This document shows positions 10,111 through 21,606 of a DNA stretch of 64,000 bases, in pieces. Position numbers and translations under genes: made by a program. This DNA is from Armillaria gallica (Eukaryota > Basidiomycota > Agaricomycetes > Agaricales > Physalacriaceae), in the NCBI GenBank assembly GCA_037576215.1, contig JBANDB010000003.1, positions 2,046,001 through 2,110,000 on the forward strand. The letters are read 5' to 3'. The stretch's first letter is position 1. The number at the start of each line of letters is the position of its first letter. The notes beneath the pieces are model-generated. The model did not search any database, was not told the DNA's origin, and saw only the letters and a list, made by a program, of their open reading frames with translations.

Positions 10111-11859
10111 TCGGGAAGGTATTCTGCATCGTGGTCGAGAGGGGTCATGAGAATCGTGAGATATTGATGTTCGTCTTAGGGGGAAGAGTGCAATATATCG
10201 CTAGAATGCCGCCTTTGCCCAATCCATGGTAGGAGTATTCAATGTAAGTTTAAGTCTTAGAGGACCCTAGCCGTATATCCCGTACGTACCTCATGTTACC
10301 TGCTGCTAGAAGTTTCTATGTCGACAAGAATAAGCACCTCCCTCCCACAATCACAAAAGCTTATCTATGCCGGTTCTTTTGCCGTTACACGAGGCTGTAA
10401 ATGTCGTCTATTTATGACTGCGCGTCTCCAGTGCATGCCCTTAGCAACAACAAATTACGCACCTTTTCTACCTAAGCTCGATTTTGTGCACTACGACTGA
10501 GATACGCCTCATGATTGCTGGCCAACTCGGTGCCAAAATCGCGCTTAGTTTCGTGAATTGTGATCAGCTTTGAAGAGTACTAGGATGATGGGATCTAATG
10601 TAGACGACATCAGTCCAAGATCCTTTGCGGTTAATTAAATGCATCCTCCTTACCCGCTTCCCCACAAAAAGAGTTTAGAATTTAGACAACCGGACAAGGT
10701 CCCAAAAAGGAACGCAAGTCCAAGATCCGCTTGCATCACGTGACCATTTGGCATAACCAAATTGGGTGACACTTGAAGAAAGAGTCAACTACTCATCTTC
10801 CTCGTATGGAAATCTCTGAAGTAAAAGATAGGAATTATGCATTAAAAGGTACTTCGTTTGGTTCCAGCAAAAATATCCCCAAATATATCCCTCAAAAGAA
10901 GTAATTACCAATTTAAGAGCTCCCATGCCTATAATCACACATCTCAGCTGTCTCTTGGGTTTTAATAAAGGCGAATGACTTTGAAACATGAAAATAGGGG
11001 GCTCTTGAAGCAGAACCAGCACTTACAAAGCAGTAAAGCAAGTAATAGAGCACCAGGAAAGGACAAAGAATTTTCAAGGAATTTTGACAATGATGTTAAT
11101 GAATGGGCGTTAATGCTAGATGTGTATCCCAAGCTTCCAAAGTATTATGGAAAATATCTGTTGGTTTCCTGGATAGACTAGAGAAGAACTACATATAATA
11201 TTGTACAGGCAGAATTTTCGCAATGAATTGATAATTCCTTCATGAGTACTAATCCGTTCATGAAGATATTTCATATCCAGCTACCCACCCTATCTCATAA
11301 CAACTTCCGCTTTTTATATCTGGAATATTGTGCCTGTATCGAGTCCTACAACTCCTCGAGCATCTGGTTCGCTCAATTTGGTCATATCATAATGATCACG
11401 TGATGTCAGCGGATCTACGTTCCCTTTTCATCATTAGCTCCCAGCCAAGATCCAGAGTCACTTTGGGGAAGCATTGTCACTGAATATAAGTTCAAAGCGG
11501 TTTTGATTCATGTTACTCTACCCTCGCTTCCCCCCCTTCCCTCCCCCCGGGCACACACGTACACACATATATAGCAGTGTCTACCCAAGGGAAAACTGAC
11601 ATGTACCATACCATTCATTATGCTCAATCCTGTAATCTTCCACGTTCAAATGCCCGAACCATCCTGGGCCAAAGCAATGTAACAGTCTCTACGAAACGGA
11701 CGAGCTTCATGGAGGCATGTATTTACACATAGGGCATAATTTTGGACTAAACGACACTTGTCTTTTTAGATTTATAAACATATTGTATCACGGGCACTGG
11801 GACAAAGCGTCGAAGGCACCCGCTCTCTCTCAGAGCTCTGCTCTGCGCAAGAGTACGAG
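10111..11859. other. Intergenic; AT-rich island at 10780-11240
   Basis: I see no supportable gene. The part from about 10780 to 11240 is clearly more AT-rich than its surroundings and carries short open frames on both strands (minus 10789-11022, plus 10975-11181), rich in K, N, F and Y codons. This looks like a transposon remnant or a transferred piece, but I recognise no domain. A pyrimidine-rich run followed by CACATATATAGC lies at 11525-11577, which could be promoter sequence for the caspase-domain gene if its leader is long. Confidence 0.4.
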
Positions 11860-12947
11860 ATGGATAATTTTGCACAGGTCCTGCGCGAGGGGAAATCAAA
11901 AGCCAGACTCAATGACGAAGCGCATCCTGCATCCTTGTTGAAAGGTCTCGAAAGCGCCTATACTTCTCAGCTTGAATCATTTGCCGCAGGTGTAAGTATA
12001 CATTTACTTTCGTTGACCTTGATTACTGACGACCAACGATATTTCCTCAGCGTGACCCCCGTCGAATTTATGCCGTTGTCGTTGGCATTGATAACTATTC
12101 GTCCTACCCATTGCGCGGGTGCGTGACAGATGCCTTAGCAATGGAGAAATGCCTCGTCGAAGTCATCGGCGTGCCTAAGGAGCGAATCCAAACCCTTCTG
12201 GGTCCAAGGAACCAGCACGATGCTAATGTTTCTTCCATCCCTTCCCGTGCAAACATTTTATCCGCGCTTCGCAGTCTCCTCACAAAAGCTGATATCAAAC
12301 ACGGCGACCCGATCGTTGTTTTTTTCGCTGGACACGGTTCGAGATATGCATGGTCAGATCTTGACGATGACAAGGATCGTGATTCCGATAACGAGCACGA
12401 CAATGAACACTCTCCAGCAAGAGCCGGATTCGTCGAGGCACTTTGCCCCCTAGACCGCGACAATGTTCCCGATATCAGTGACCGGGAACTCAACACCATC
12501 TTCTCTCAAATCTATCGTACGGGAGGGCACCCAATCACCGTCATTCTAGACTGCTGTCACGGTGGTGGCGCCACTCGAAGTCCCAGAGTGCGTACCATCC
12601 CACCGGATTCGCTCAGAGCCATGCTCCACACCGGCGAAGAGGGCCTCATAGACCTTCTCGGTCATCAATCCATCTTGGCCAAGAACTGGCGGCCAGACAT
12701 AGATTCCCATGTAGTTGTAGCGGCGTGTGGGGAGTCCGAGCTTGTACAGGAGGTGCAGACGGTGGTGAGGGAGGGCGCGGGGTGTCGGGGTGCCTTCACG
12801 AGTGCGCTAATCAATACTCTGACGTCTGGTGCGTTGGGAGAGGGAGCAACGTATGAGGACCTCATTAAGGCTCTACCTCATCTCCCTTCCCAGACGCCAG
12901 TTGCTGAAGGGAAACGCAAGAACATGTGCCTTTGGTATCAGATTTGA
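11860..12947 (+). CDS. Caspase-domain (metacaspase-like) protein
   Basis: Two exons, 11860-11991 and 12051-12947, give 342 residues. The intron starts GTAAGT and ends CTCAG, and the join restores the caspase first strand (RRIYAVVVGIDNY). The catalytic dyad is visible: His in FFAGHGSR and Cys in LDCCHGGG. An acidic insert (DLDDDKDRDSDNEH) lies between strand and substrate loop, as in metacaspase relatives. Such cysteine peptidases cleave after basic residues in the cytosol. Agaricomycetes carry many stand-alone copies of unclear function. The protein ends soon after the KNMCLW motif and has no extra domain. An upstream exon cannot be excluded. Confidence 0.85.
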
Positions 12948-14944
12948 CATGGAAGCCGGGTTTCCCTCTAGTTCACTTTGATCGCTGTCTGTAGAATCGT
13001 CGTTGTATTGACCGAATGTATTGACCTTCAGAGCTTGCAGTGCAAGCTCTGGAGCGGCCAGCATGCCGAGAAAGAAATGCTGCTATGCCGGGCATCAATA
13101 ACAAGTCCATGACAGCAAAGGCGCAGGTGGTATATTCGCCCAAGCAGTCCAGAGAGGTGACAAGATTAAAATTAAAATATCCACACAAGCCGATTGCAAG
13201 TTGAGACGAGAGGGATGGTGTTTGTGGCACGGCATGAGGGCCGGAAATGCGGATCGCGAATAGGTTCAAATGACTTGAATACGATTTTTTTCAAACGAAG
13301 AATTCGCTCCGATGGAGGGAGAACGGGACATAGGAGTTCGTTGGCGACATCGCTGAGTCAACAGTGATAACTCGTGAATGCTAGATTACAGAACACAAAT
13401 TAAAGTTTTCTGAGCAAGGGGATGGGATATACTCGCAAGAAACGGACCGTCGAGGCATCTGAACCCGATTAGAAAGCAGACCATAGTGGGAGTCAATACG
13501 CGTCCCAAGCCTGGCGTCATCCTTGTCCTGTCGCACGCCTGCTATCATTTCAACGAAAGAATCACTAGCACAGTGATCTATGATGAAAGTTAGACAGTAG
13601 AAGAGGCGGCAGCGCATTGCGTACCAGTACATCGAGAAGAGATCAAGGGCTTGTATACCCTAATCGACAGGGAGGCATTCACCTCCGACTGTCCGACATC
13701 GAGCAATTAACAACCAGGGCTTTGATGTTCTGATAACGAGCAAGAATCAGCACTACGACTGTGATCCAAGAACAGAGCCCAATACCTTGATTATTGACGA
13801 CAGTTTTCTTGGGCACTGGTTTCGGAACCAGACAAGAGGGGCTTCCGGTATTTGAATTGCAGTAAGGGTAGTTCCCAGTGTTACATTTCAGATGGCGGAC
13901 ATCATGATCACTACTGCTTTATTGAACGTCGACAGCCGACTGTAGAATAGGGAAATCGGCAAGATACAGCTTAAAGGCAGTATTCGCCCGTCCAAGCCAC
14001 GAGATAGGTCAAAGGTTCAGACGTCCAAGCCAGGTAGTGATCTAGAAGCAGAGACGTCGGGACCTAGAAAGCAATCAATGGTTCTGGAATGGTATGAGTC
14101 CATGACCTATCAGCTTATGAATGCTAGCTCTCACTTGGTATAAAACCTTCCTGAAAACCTAGACTAATAGTGTATAATCCCTTCTACGTAGCTCAGAGTA
14201 TCTGAGGCAATCCTCGGACCAGAAATCACTGTGGTAGCAGTGGTGGTCGGATCAAAAGATGACGACTGGTCACGTGGCCTGGATGCATATGTACTCATCG
14301 GAGTCATCGTCCTTCTCTGCACCCATCAGGTTCGCTAGCTGCGGTAGTTTCTTTGGAACGCGACGAAGTCCCAATGGTAATACTGAATGACCGGCTTGTT
14401 GATTGAAACGATAGCTGATTACCATTATCAGCTGCAACAATTCTGAGGACTCACCGATCATCTACTTACTGCTGCACATCGAACGTCCCGAGGAATGCAA
14501 AGTCACCTTTTCTACCAGGAGCTGCAAGATTTAGGGAACAGGGTACTTCAGAGCTCGCCACCGTCGAGTGAAAGGGTGGATCGTCGTGCAGAAGAACTAC
14601 CTGAGTGTATGGTGCGTTCACACTTCAATTTCGAGACACCTCGCAGCTAACGCAAATGGGTCGTTAGTCCTAGCAAACGGCAAACCTATTCCTCCTTCCT
14701 TCTGTACCTACTCATAGCCCGTGTTCGTGAACAGACAACATACGCACGTCGATGAGTGACAACGGGATTCGCGCTATTCATTGTCGACCGGAGTACTTTC
14801 GTGGGCCAGGACGTCGACTTGAAGAGATTCCTCGCTTAAATTCTCGCTCCGAACACTCTCGTGGCGACCACTGTTGAAGTCTACCGGTGTAGCGATGTCG
14901 TTCTTGAATCTTGTTTGTAAGGGGCCTCCACCGCCTGTGGAGTC
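12948..14944. other. Intergenic, no gene recognised
   Basis: No convincing gene on either strand. Short frames lack domain signatures and splice-supported extension. Repeated short phrases such as GTCCAAGCCA (near 13990 and 14029) suggest decayed repeats. The right edge runs into another tRNA-repeat body. Confidence 0.4.
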
Positions 14945-15850
14945 GTTCAACAGATTGCAAAGATTAATTCTGCGGAACCAACATGGCTACAAGAGCCTAC
15001 GACCTCCTGGAAGGATAAGATAGATATAAGGTGTGCACGGTCATCTGTTCTATAGAGCCCTACTCATGGCGTCGCGCCGATGCAGACCTCGCCGCTTAGC
15101 TTCGCTTGGCTCCGCAATCTTTCCTATCCGCCGGCACACTTGCCGAAGACCCGTGGATCCAATCTCCAAGCAAGTTGGTTGCAACATGCTCAACCGTCTC
15201 GCAGAGACCACGAGCATAGCATCTCAAGCTCTCGTTGGGCTATGTCTGCCGCAGAGAGGGGATGTGCTTCAATCCATTCGCTCCGCCCGCGTCGCTACGG
15301 GACGACCTTTACCGCATTGAGCCGGCCAGCCACACTTTACTCGTGCCAACGTGGCACTTAGAAAAACCGGGTCGTCTACTTGCGAAATTAGCGTTTACAC
15401 TGCGAGGCCAGAATTCGCACTCCAGAAATGTTTCCTTTTTTTCGAGACGGATATCGAGTCCAACGGGATGCATAGCTGATTTCAGGATCAGTTTCTGAGC
15501 ACTGCCAGAAATCTTACGAGTCCCTGCATCCCCGTACCCATAATCCTTGCTGGGAGTATTTGAGTATTTTTCAAGCATGCCAATTCAGCGGCAGTAAATC
15601 CTGCCCAGGTTCCTTCCTGATGCCTGACCTCGAGGCCGGGGTGTATTTTTGATGTGGGGTCGCTCTGTTCTTTCTCCAGTCGTGTTTACTAATAGAAGAA
15701 TGAAATAGCTTGTACTACCTTCAGTCGAACTTGACGCTGCGGTGCGGTCTGACTCTGCAATCAATGTCAGAAAAAAAAATTCTGTAACTACTAAGGGGAG
15801 GCATTGAAGAACCCCCCGGTGAGGGCAACGACCACTGATCCGTCAAGGCG
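14945..15850 (-). repeat. Diverged repeat-unit body
   Basis: This carries the landmark order of the minus-strand repeat: CTGCGGAACCAAC (near 14971), GGAAGGATAAGATAGATATAAGGTG (near 15009), GGGCTATGTCTGC (near 15236) and a decayed short tRNA-like end near 15800-15850 (GGCATTGAAGAACCCCCCGG). It is more diverged than the copies at 7205 and 16950. No gene is supported. Confidence 0.45.
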
Positions 15851-16461
15851 CTTTTCAATTTTTTCGAGTAACGTCCTCACACCCTTCCCGACACACCGCA
15901 TTAGAGAACAGCATGCGAGTCTCTATTCTGCTCCCTCTATCCACATTTACTTCGTACTATCCGACACAAGCTCCCTACACACTGTCCCTGGTCCGCAAAG
16001 GATACTCGATCCCGCAGCCCGCTCTTCCAACTTCAACCAGGGCCTCTCCGAATTTGTTTCCGCGGAACCTTACGCAGCGACAAAGGATCTCGACGCAAGC
16101 AAGGTGTTCTCATTATGCTGGATCTTAACGTGGACTGGGAATATTATCTTGAGTACAAAGCTCTCCTCTGTTGCGCTTCTTTCCTGACGCCGAGTGTCGG
16201 GGGATGCTATCGATATCGCCCTGTTGTTTGGCGTTGTAACTACTCGTGATGTACGGAACGAAGAATCAAACACCTTATACAATCCGCCCGTATGATATAA
16301 CTTCAGTCGAACCTGGCGCTGGCGGCTGCTGTCCTATGTCGTCTATCCGATTTACAGCGAAGCAACACGAGCGACGAGGGACCAGATTCCAGAACTTAAG
16401 TAGAAGTTCATGGGCCAGTGTTCATACATGAAGGAAAATTAATGCGCATTCACCAGTATAT

Positions 16462-16545
16462 GCTTCAAAGGGGAATTGAACCCCCGGCGGGTCGATTCCT
16501 GACGAACGTAACACAGCAACCCAGGTTACCACTACCTCATTGAGC
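16462..16545 (-). repeat. tRNA-like repeat end, degenerate
   Basis: The T arm and B-box are intact (GGGGGTTCAATTCCCC) and the D-loop block is present. The 5' anticodon stem has lost bases (CTGGGTTGC instead of CTGGGTCGTTGCC) and the acceptor ends no longer pair fully. Probably not functional. Confidence 0.55.
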
Positions 16546-16949
16546 ACTTTCCTTCCTGCCAGCAGAACCGTATTCTGAGTCTATGATGTCTGCCTCACAC
16601 CACTTGGCGGGATCTACTTAACTTGCACAACGTTCACACCTTTAAGTTCTTAACCTCCATGGCAGGACTGGTAGACCAACACAAGCCGAGAAACGGGTTC
16701 AGCGTTGACATATGGCCTCCTCCCTCCTCCGAAGCGCTGACTACTCTTTGTCGCGCAGACAAGTACTCTGATCCAACCAAAGCAAGGGAAACGAGATATG
16801 TGAGCTGTAGTTTTGTCCACCGACTTTGACGCTTTTACCAGGCCATCCGCGAGTCTCAAGCTCCCGGCGCGCATGTTCCCAATCCACGAACTCGATCTTA
16901 GCCCATTTCAGGTTGATGCACGCCACGCCCACAATACACAACTGAAGCT

Positions 16950-17979
16950 CTGATTTACATCCGCGGAACGACTTTGTTGGCGTCGATCCTTGCGTGCACA
17001 GGGCCCAGCTCGGGTAGTTACATCCTCCTTGAATCAGGGTAGAGGGTTAATTTATTCTAGCAGTGACGAGGGCCTTCCAGAAGGATGAGATAGATATGCG
17101 GTGCGTACAATCACCACCTCTTCCACGAATCCTGCTGGTGACATCGATTTTCGATAGTGACTGTCGACGCAGAGCTCGTCGGTCTTAGACGCTTGGCTCC
17201 GCAATCCTTCTCATCCACTGCCACACTCGCCGATTCCAACAGAGAGGCCTTCTTCGACTCTTTGCTTCTCATCTGAACGTTGGTGATGAATACGAAGGCT
17301 TTACTCCAACAGCGACGGCGACATGCACCGCTCTATCGTCCGGCGATGAAATCAGCAGACCCGCTGGCCTTAGACTCGTGATCTAGTAGGGCACAGCCTA
17401 CTCGATCACCTCGACCGCTTCAAGTTCTCATTGCTGGGCTATGTCTGCAGTAGAGCTGGACTCTCCATGTACAACCTGTTCCAAAGCCCATTCCCTGTCC
17501 TAGAGCCTATTCGTATCACCCCGCGTCGCTGTATACGGGAAGAGGGCTGTCCTTACCTCATTGGGCCGCCCAAGTACGCTTTGCTCACGATCGTGCCACG
17601 CCGTTAACGGACGTCTACTCCCCGAAGGCCGCTGTTCTCAGGATGTTCAGCACTCCCGAGTGCTGGAGACGGATATCCTCCTACTGGGGCGCATTTCTGG
17701 GGATTGCCAGAAGATTTGACACTCTCCACCCGATGCTCAAGTTCCCTTTCAAGGACCATAATCCTTGCTGGAAATCTTTTTCGAGCATCCTAATTCGGCG
17801 GCAGTAAATCCTAGACAGGTTCTTTCTCGACTCAAAGTAGGGGGGTGTGTTTTTGATGGCGACTCGGACTCGCGTGCGTTTACGTATAGAGTAAGTACCT
17901 GCTTGTATGTGCGGACACTGCAAACTTCGTTGTTAACGTCAGAAAGGAATAAAAACTTCACTACAGCAATTGTATCCAT
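16950..17979 (-). repeat. Body of tRNA-like repeat unit, minus copy
   Basis: Direct repeat of 7205-8226, with the same block order and the same short tRNA-like end. The two copies lie 9.7 kb apart on either side of the caspase-domain gene and so offer substrates for recombination. Unequal exchange between them would delete or duplicate that gene. Coding potential is not kept between the copies. Confidence 0.65.
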
Positions 17980-18036
17980 GCATTGATGGGGAATTGAACC
18001 CTCAGTGAGTAGCCCTCACCACTGTTCCATTAATAC
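17980..18036 (-). repeat. Shortened tRNA-like repeat end
   Basis: Close match of the element at 8227-8283. Minus-strand sequence GTATTAATGG...AGTGGTGAGGGCTACTCACTGAGGGTTCAATTCCCC keeps D-loop and T arm but lacks an anticodon arm. A deletion derivative shared by two repeat units, so the deletion predates their duplication. Confidence 0.55.
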
Positions 18037-18419
18037 GCGACAGTTTTGTATGACGTCTGTTCGAGGTTATGAGGAGAAGAAGCTCACAAAGAGAACAACA
18101 TGGAGAAAGTACCCCCGAGTCTCTAACACCGGCCCCCGAAATAAATCTCGTACACACCTTGAAATGACAAGATTCCACCTCCAATTTGCTTCCGCTCGGG
18201 ACGAAGTCCTCCGTGAATGTGCCATATTCCAAGAATCTCTGTCGCATGGAGGGTATTTTTTGACGAGAGGTTCAGTATTGTTTTTCTCTTACTCGTGATA
18301 TATGGACAGAAACATATTGAGATTGACTCACTCTGATTGAGTGATGCATCCGGGTCCCAGCGCAAGTTCAAGGTTCATGCATGAAAGAAAAATAGTGGGA
18401 ATAAGTTCACAACGGACAT

Positions 18420-18511
18420 GCATCAGAAGGAATTGAACCCCCAGCGGGTCGAAAATTATGGACGAAGTTTGTACATGGCAACGACCCAGGTTACCACTAT
18501 CCCATTGATGC
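18420..18511 (-). repeat. tRNA-Gly-like repeat end, mildly damaged
   Basis: Long form with intact anticodon arm (GGTCG-TTGCCA and CGACC) and intron, but the T stem is damaged: GGGGG now faces TCCTT. Otherwise it is close to the copy at 9051. Likely a recent pseudogene. Confidence 0.55.
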
Positions 18512-18819
18512 ACAATCTTCGCGGTTTCTCCCAACTTCTTGCGCTCTTGTTTGGCCGGGAGCGCGCTCGTTCTCACTACCGCCTGTCTCTCATTTTCCTT
18601 CTCCCAGTGGAACCTATCTCGGAAGCTGCCCCCCCAAGAAACGCTTCGTTCCATCCATCCTGCGCGAACAAGTCCTTTAGTCCTAGCTCCGATAGAACTT
18701 GAGGTTTTTTTAATCCAGCAGCGAGAAATTTCGCATTATTTAAAATGGCCGGTACTACTTTTATCAAAACTTTATGCTCTAAAGGCCAGACTTTAGAAAA
18801 GACTTCTGGGATCTATTAT

Positions 18820-18885
18820 GCATCAAGAGGGAATTGAACCCCCGGCGAGTTGACAAGCAACGTAGGCCCGCTACCCTATGGATAC
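18820..18885 (-). repeat. tRNA-like repeat end, degenerate
   Basis: T arm and 3' acceptor remain (GGGGGTTCAATTCCCTCTTGATGC on the minus strand). A shortened anticodon arm GTTG-CTTGT-CAAC replaces the long intron-bearing one. The 5' acceptor side is gone. Confidence 0.45.
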
Positions 18886-19442
18886 CCATCTTTATCTCTA
18901 TTGTTATCAAGGTTGACCTCTAGAACTTGACTCTAGGTCTACGATGCCAACCAGCAAAACACCTCGCGGAGCTCTCACTACTAAGTGCTTGGCCGGATCT
19001 ACATCCACAACACCCCAAAGACTGGCACCTTGACGTTCCCAAGTTGATAGACTAAGACATGCTGAGAAACCGGTTCAGCGTCTAAGGCCTTCTCCCTCTG
19101 AGGGCGCTGACACGCGAACAAGTACTCCAGGACCACTAGATATCCAAGCTGTAGTTCTGTCTGCCGATTCAGGCACTTTTTCCAGATCATTCACGCACAA
19201 GTCTGAAGCTCCTGACGCCCTTGTTCCCAATTCACGATGCCCACAGTCGGCCAAGATATCAGATCGGCATCGATCCTTGCGTGGTTACTTAATCCGTGCA
19301 GACATTGAGGTAGAGGGTTTATTTGATCCAGCGGGGCATTGAGACAGGCGGAAGCTCCTTTTGACTGTCTAATCTAGTGAGTGTTCAAAATTCAAATTCA
19401 AACTTCATAGGTCATTGATAAAGGTGACGTTTTACTCATCAT

Positions 19443-19522
19443 ACATCAAGGGGGAATTGAACCCCCCAGCGTGTCGATACACGGTACCTTGTTTCATCGG
19501 TTACCACTACCCTACTTGATGT
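19443..19522 (-). repeat. tRNA-like repeat end, degenerate
   Basis: Acceptor (CATCAAG with CTTGATG) and T arm pair well on the minus strand, and the D-loop GGTAGTGGTAACC is present. The anticodon stem and the GCC loop are lost. Last tRNA-like element of the array; another body fragment (GTCGATCCTTGC..., GAAGGATGAGATAGACATAAGGTG) continues to about 20130. Confidence 0.45.
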
Positions 19523-20828
19523 TCAAAATTCAACTCTGAAGTCCAGCAGGACTGATATTCTGGCAGCGAGACACTTCACGATCTCATTACCGCTTGGCCG
19601 TGCCTTCCACAGCATCCCAAACACTGACTTTACGTTTCCCACCTCTGAGGGACCTATCTTGATGTTGATAGACCAACACACACCGAAAAACGGGCTCAAG
19701 GTTTAAGGCCTTCTTCCTCCTCCGAGGCGCTAACTATTCTTTGACGCGCGAACGAGTCCTCCAGAACCAGCGTCTCGACCAAGGCTAGGAAAACGGGATA
19801 TGTATTGTCTGCCGACTCGGACGGCACTTTTTCCAGGTCATCCACGAGTCTTCGAGCTCCCTGTGTGTTTGTTACCTGTCCGCGGAGTCAATTATAGCTC
19901 ATTCAAATGACGCCCAGGACGATGCATGGCTGGAGTTTCTCCAAGCTGTAATTTACTTCCGCTGATTGTTTTTGTCGGCGTCGATCAGCGTCGATCCTTG
20001 CATGGTTAGGGTCCGCCCGCATCCTGTGCTTGAAGACTAGGCTAAGTAGAAGGTTTATTGGTCCCAGTGCCTTCAAGTTCTGGAAGGATGAGATAGACAT
20101 AAGGTGCGTACAACCTCCTCGTCTCTGAAGTTCTTCTCATGGCATCGCGCCGACGTAGACGTGCTTTGCTTCCACGGAACAATCTTGGCCCTCTGATCTA
20201 AACATTGCGACACGGTAGAGGATTTACTCCAACAGGACGTATAAACAGATATAAGGTGTGTGGCAACGTTTCTGGATGTCCTTCTGAAAATCTACGTCGT
20301 TGGATGGAACATCAATTGAAGAACGAGGGCAGTGCTATCTGGGTGAAGCAACCCCGGGACCATGAGCCCTTCTTCCTGTGCCGTGCCATACCCATGTCAG
20401 GGGAGGGCTGAGTTCCACGACTATCTATATCGCTCTGCCGTTTGGGTATCTCGTTTTCAGAAAGCAAAATTCGCTCCTCTGTAATTTGTGGAACTGGGAA
20501 TATACTCGACTTTCAAGAGCCTTCAACCCATTCCCGAAGCGGCAATCCCGAGTGTCACTCGCTCCTCGGAGCCACTGTTATCCTTCCGCAAGGGATGAAG
20601 CGGATTGGTTGCAACTAATGAGTATTCCTCATCGCGTTTCTCTAAAATGCGATAAGGATAGAGTATTCTTGTACGGTGTCTGAATGTGAATTAACAAAAG
20701 CAAAGTCGAAGACAGTATGGAGAAACTACACATAGAAGAACAAAATAAATTTAAACCACTAGTTTACCCGACTCGATTCTGGGTGACCATCCAATCCGAC
20801 TCTCATCCAACTTAGGTCGATCATCCGA

Positions 20829-21606
20829 CTATGCGAGTAGGCCACCCGGTCCATTAAGATCGTCATCGTCAAGCCTTCTGAGTGCCTTGTTAACAATCAT
20901 ACAACAAGCCCGGATAACATCCCGGAAACCCATATCGGTGATGTCGAACGACTTTTGAATATGTAAGAACCTTTTGACGTGGATCTCGAGCTTCTCAAGG
21001 TCCGCTAGCGGCATTTGCCTAAGAATGTTGGCGGCGACCTCTAGGACATCGTTGACAAGATTGATCGGAGGATCCGCTGTCTTCCGCTCTCTAGCAGGAA
21101 ACGGTTTGAAGTAAGGAGAAAACATGTGACCAAATACCGCGCGAAAAAGGTCTGCTGTGTCGTGGTTGAGGAGGTACACCAAGGTGAAATATAGATTGGG
21201 TTGAGAAATGGCACCCCCCACTGCATACACTATGACTGGGAGTTCTCCGGTTGCGAGCGGGGCGGGAAGGAGCGGGGTGCGCCCACAGTTCATCGCGAAC
21301 ATGAACAGCTTGGCGCCGACTATTAATCCCTTGCCCGCAGCGTTTATCAATGCAATGGCACAGTCGAGCCAAGTCGGGGATTGAGGCTTGAGTTCCGTTC
21401 GAGTTTAGGCGACCCAAGACCTGGTTATTAAACACCTCCAGAAAGCGTGGGCAACTCGAGTTGATGCTGTCGCGCATGTCGGGTGATAGGATGGGTGGGT
21501 CCTCCACGAAGATGTTGACCATATTGGGGATGACGTTGACAACTTTAACTTTAACTTCAACTATGGCGGTGTCTGCCGCGTCGGGAGAGGGAGGCTGGTA
21601 GGGCAT
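20829..21606 (-). CDS. Hypothetical protein, two exons
   Basis: Two exons read on the minus strand: 21606-21436 and 21386-20829, joined across a 49-nt intron (21387-21435, GTGTTT...CTCAAG, with a CTAAAC branch-like site). The join gives 729 nt, 242 residues, and changes the frame smoothly to RFLE-PQSPTWLDCAIALINAAG. Without it the frame breaks. The middle has hydrophobic stretches (LIVGAKLFMFAMN; VYAVGGAISQ), and the C-terminal 100 residues look helical and charged. I recognise no family. It lies alone, about 5 kb from the next gene. Confidence 0.55.

Noticed and set aside
2410..19522. Interpretation of the tRNA-like units as classical tRNA-headed SINEs
   Set aside because: The tRNA part is at the 3' end of the shared unit, with the body upstream, and no common tail follows it. 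A tandem or segmental repeat containing a tRNA-like gene fits better.
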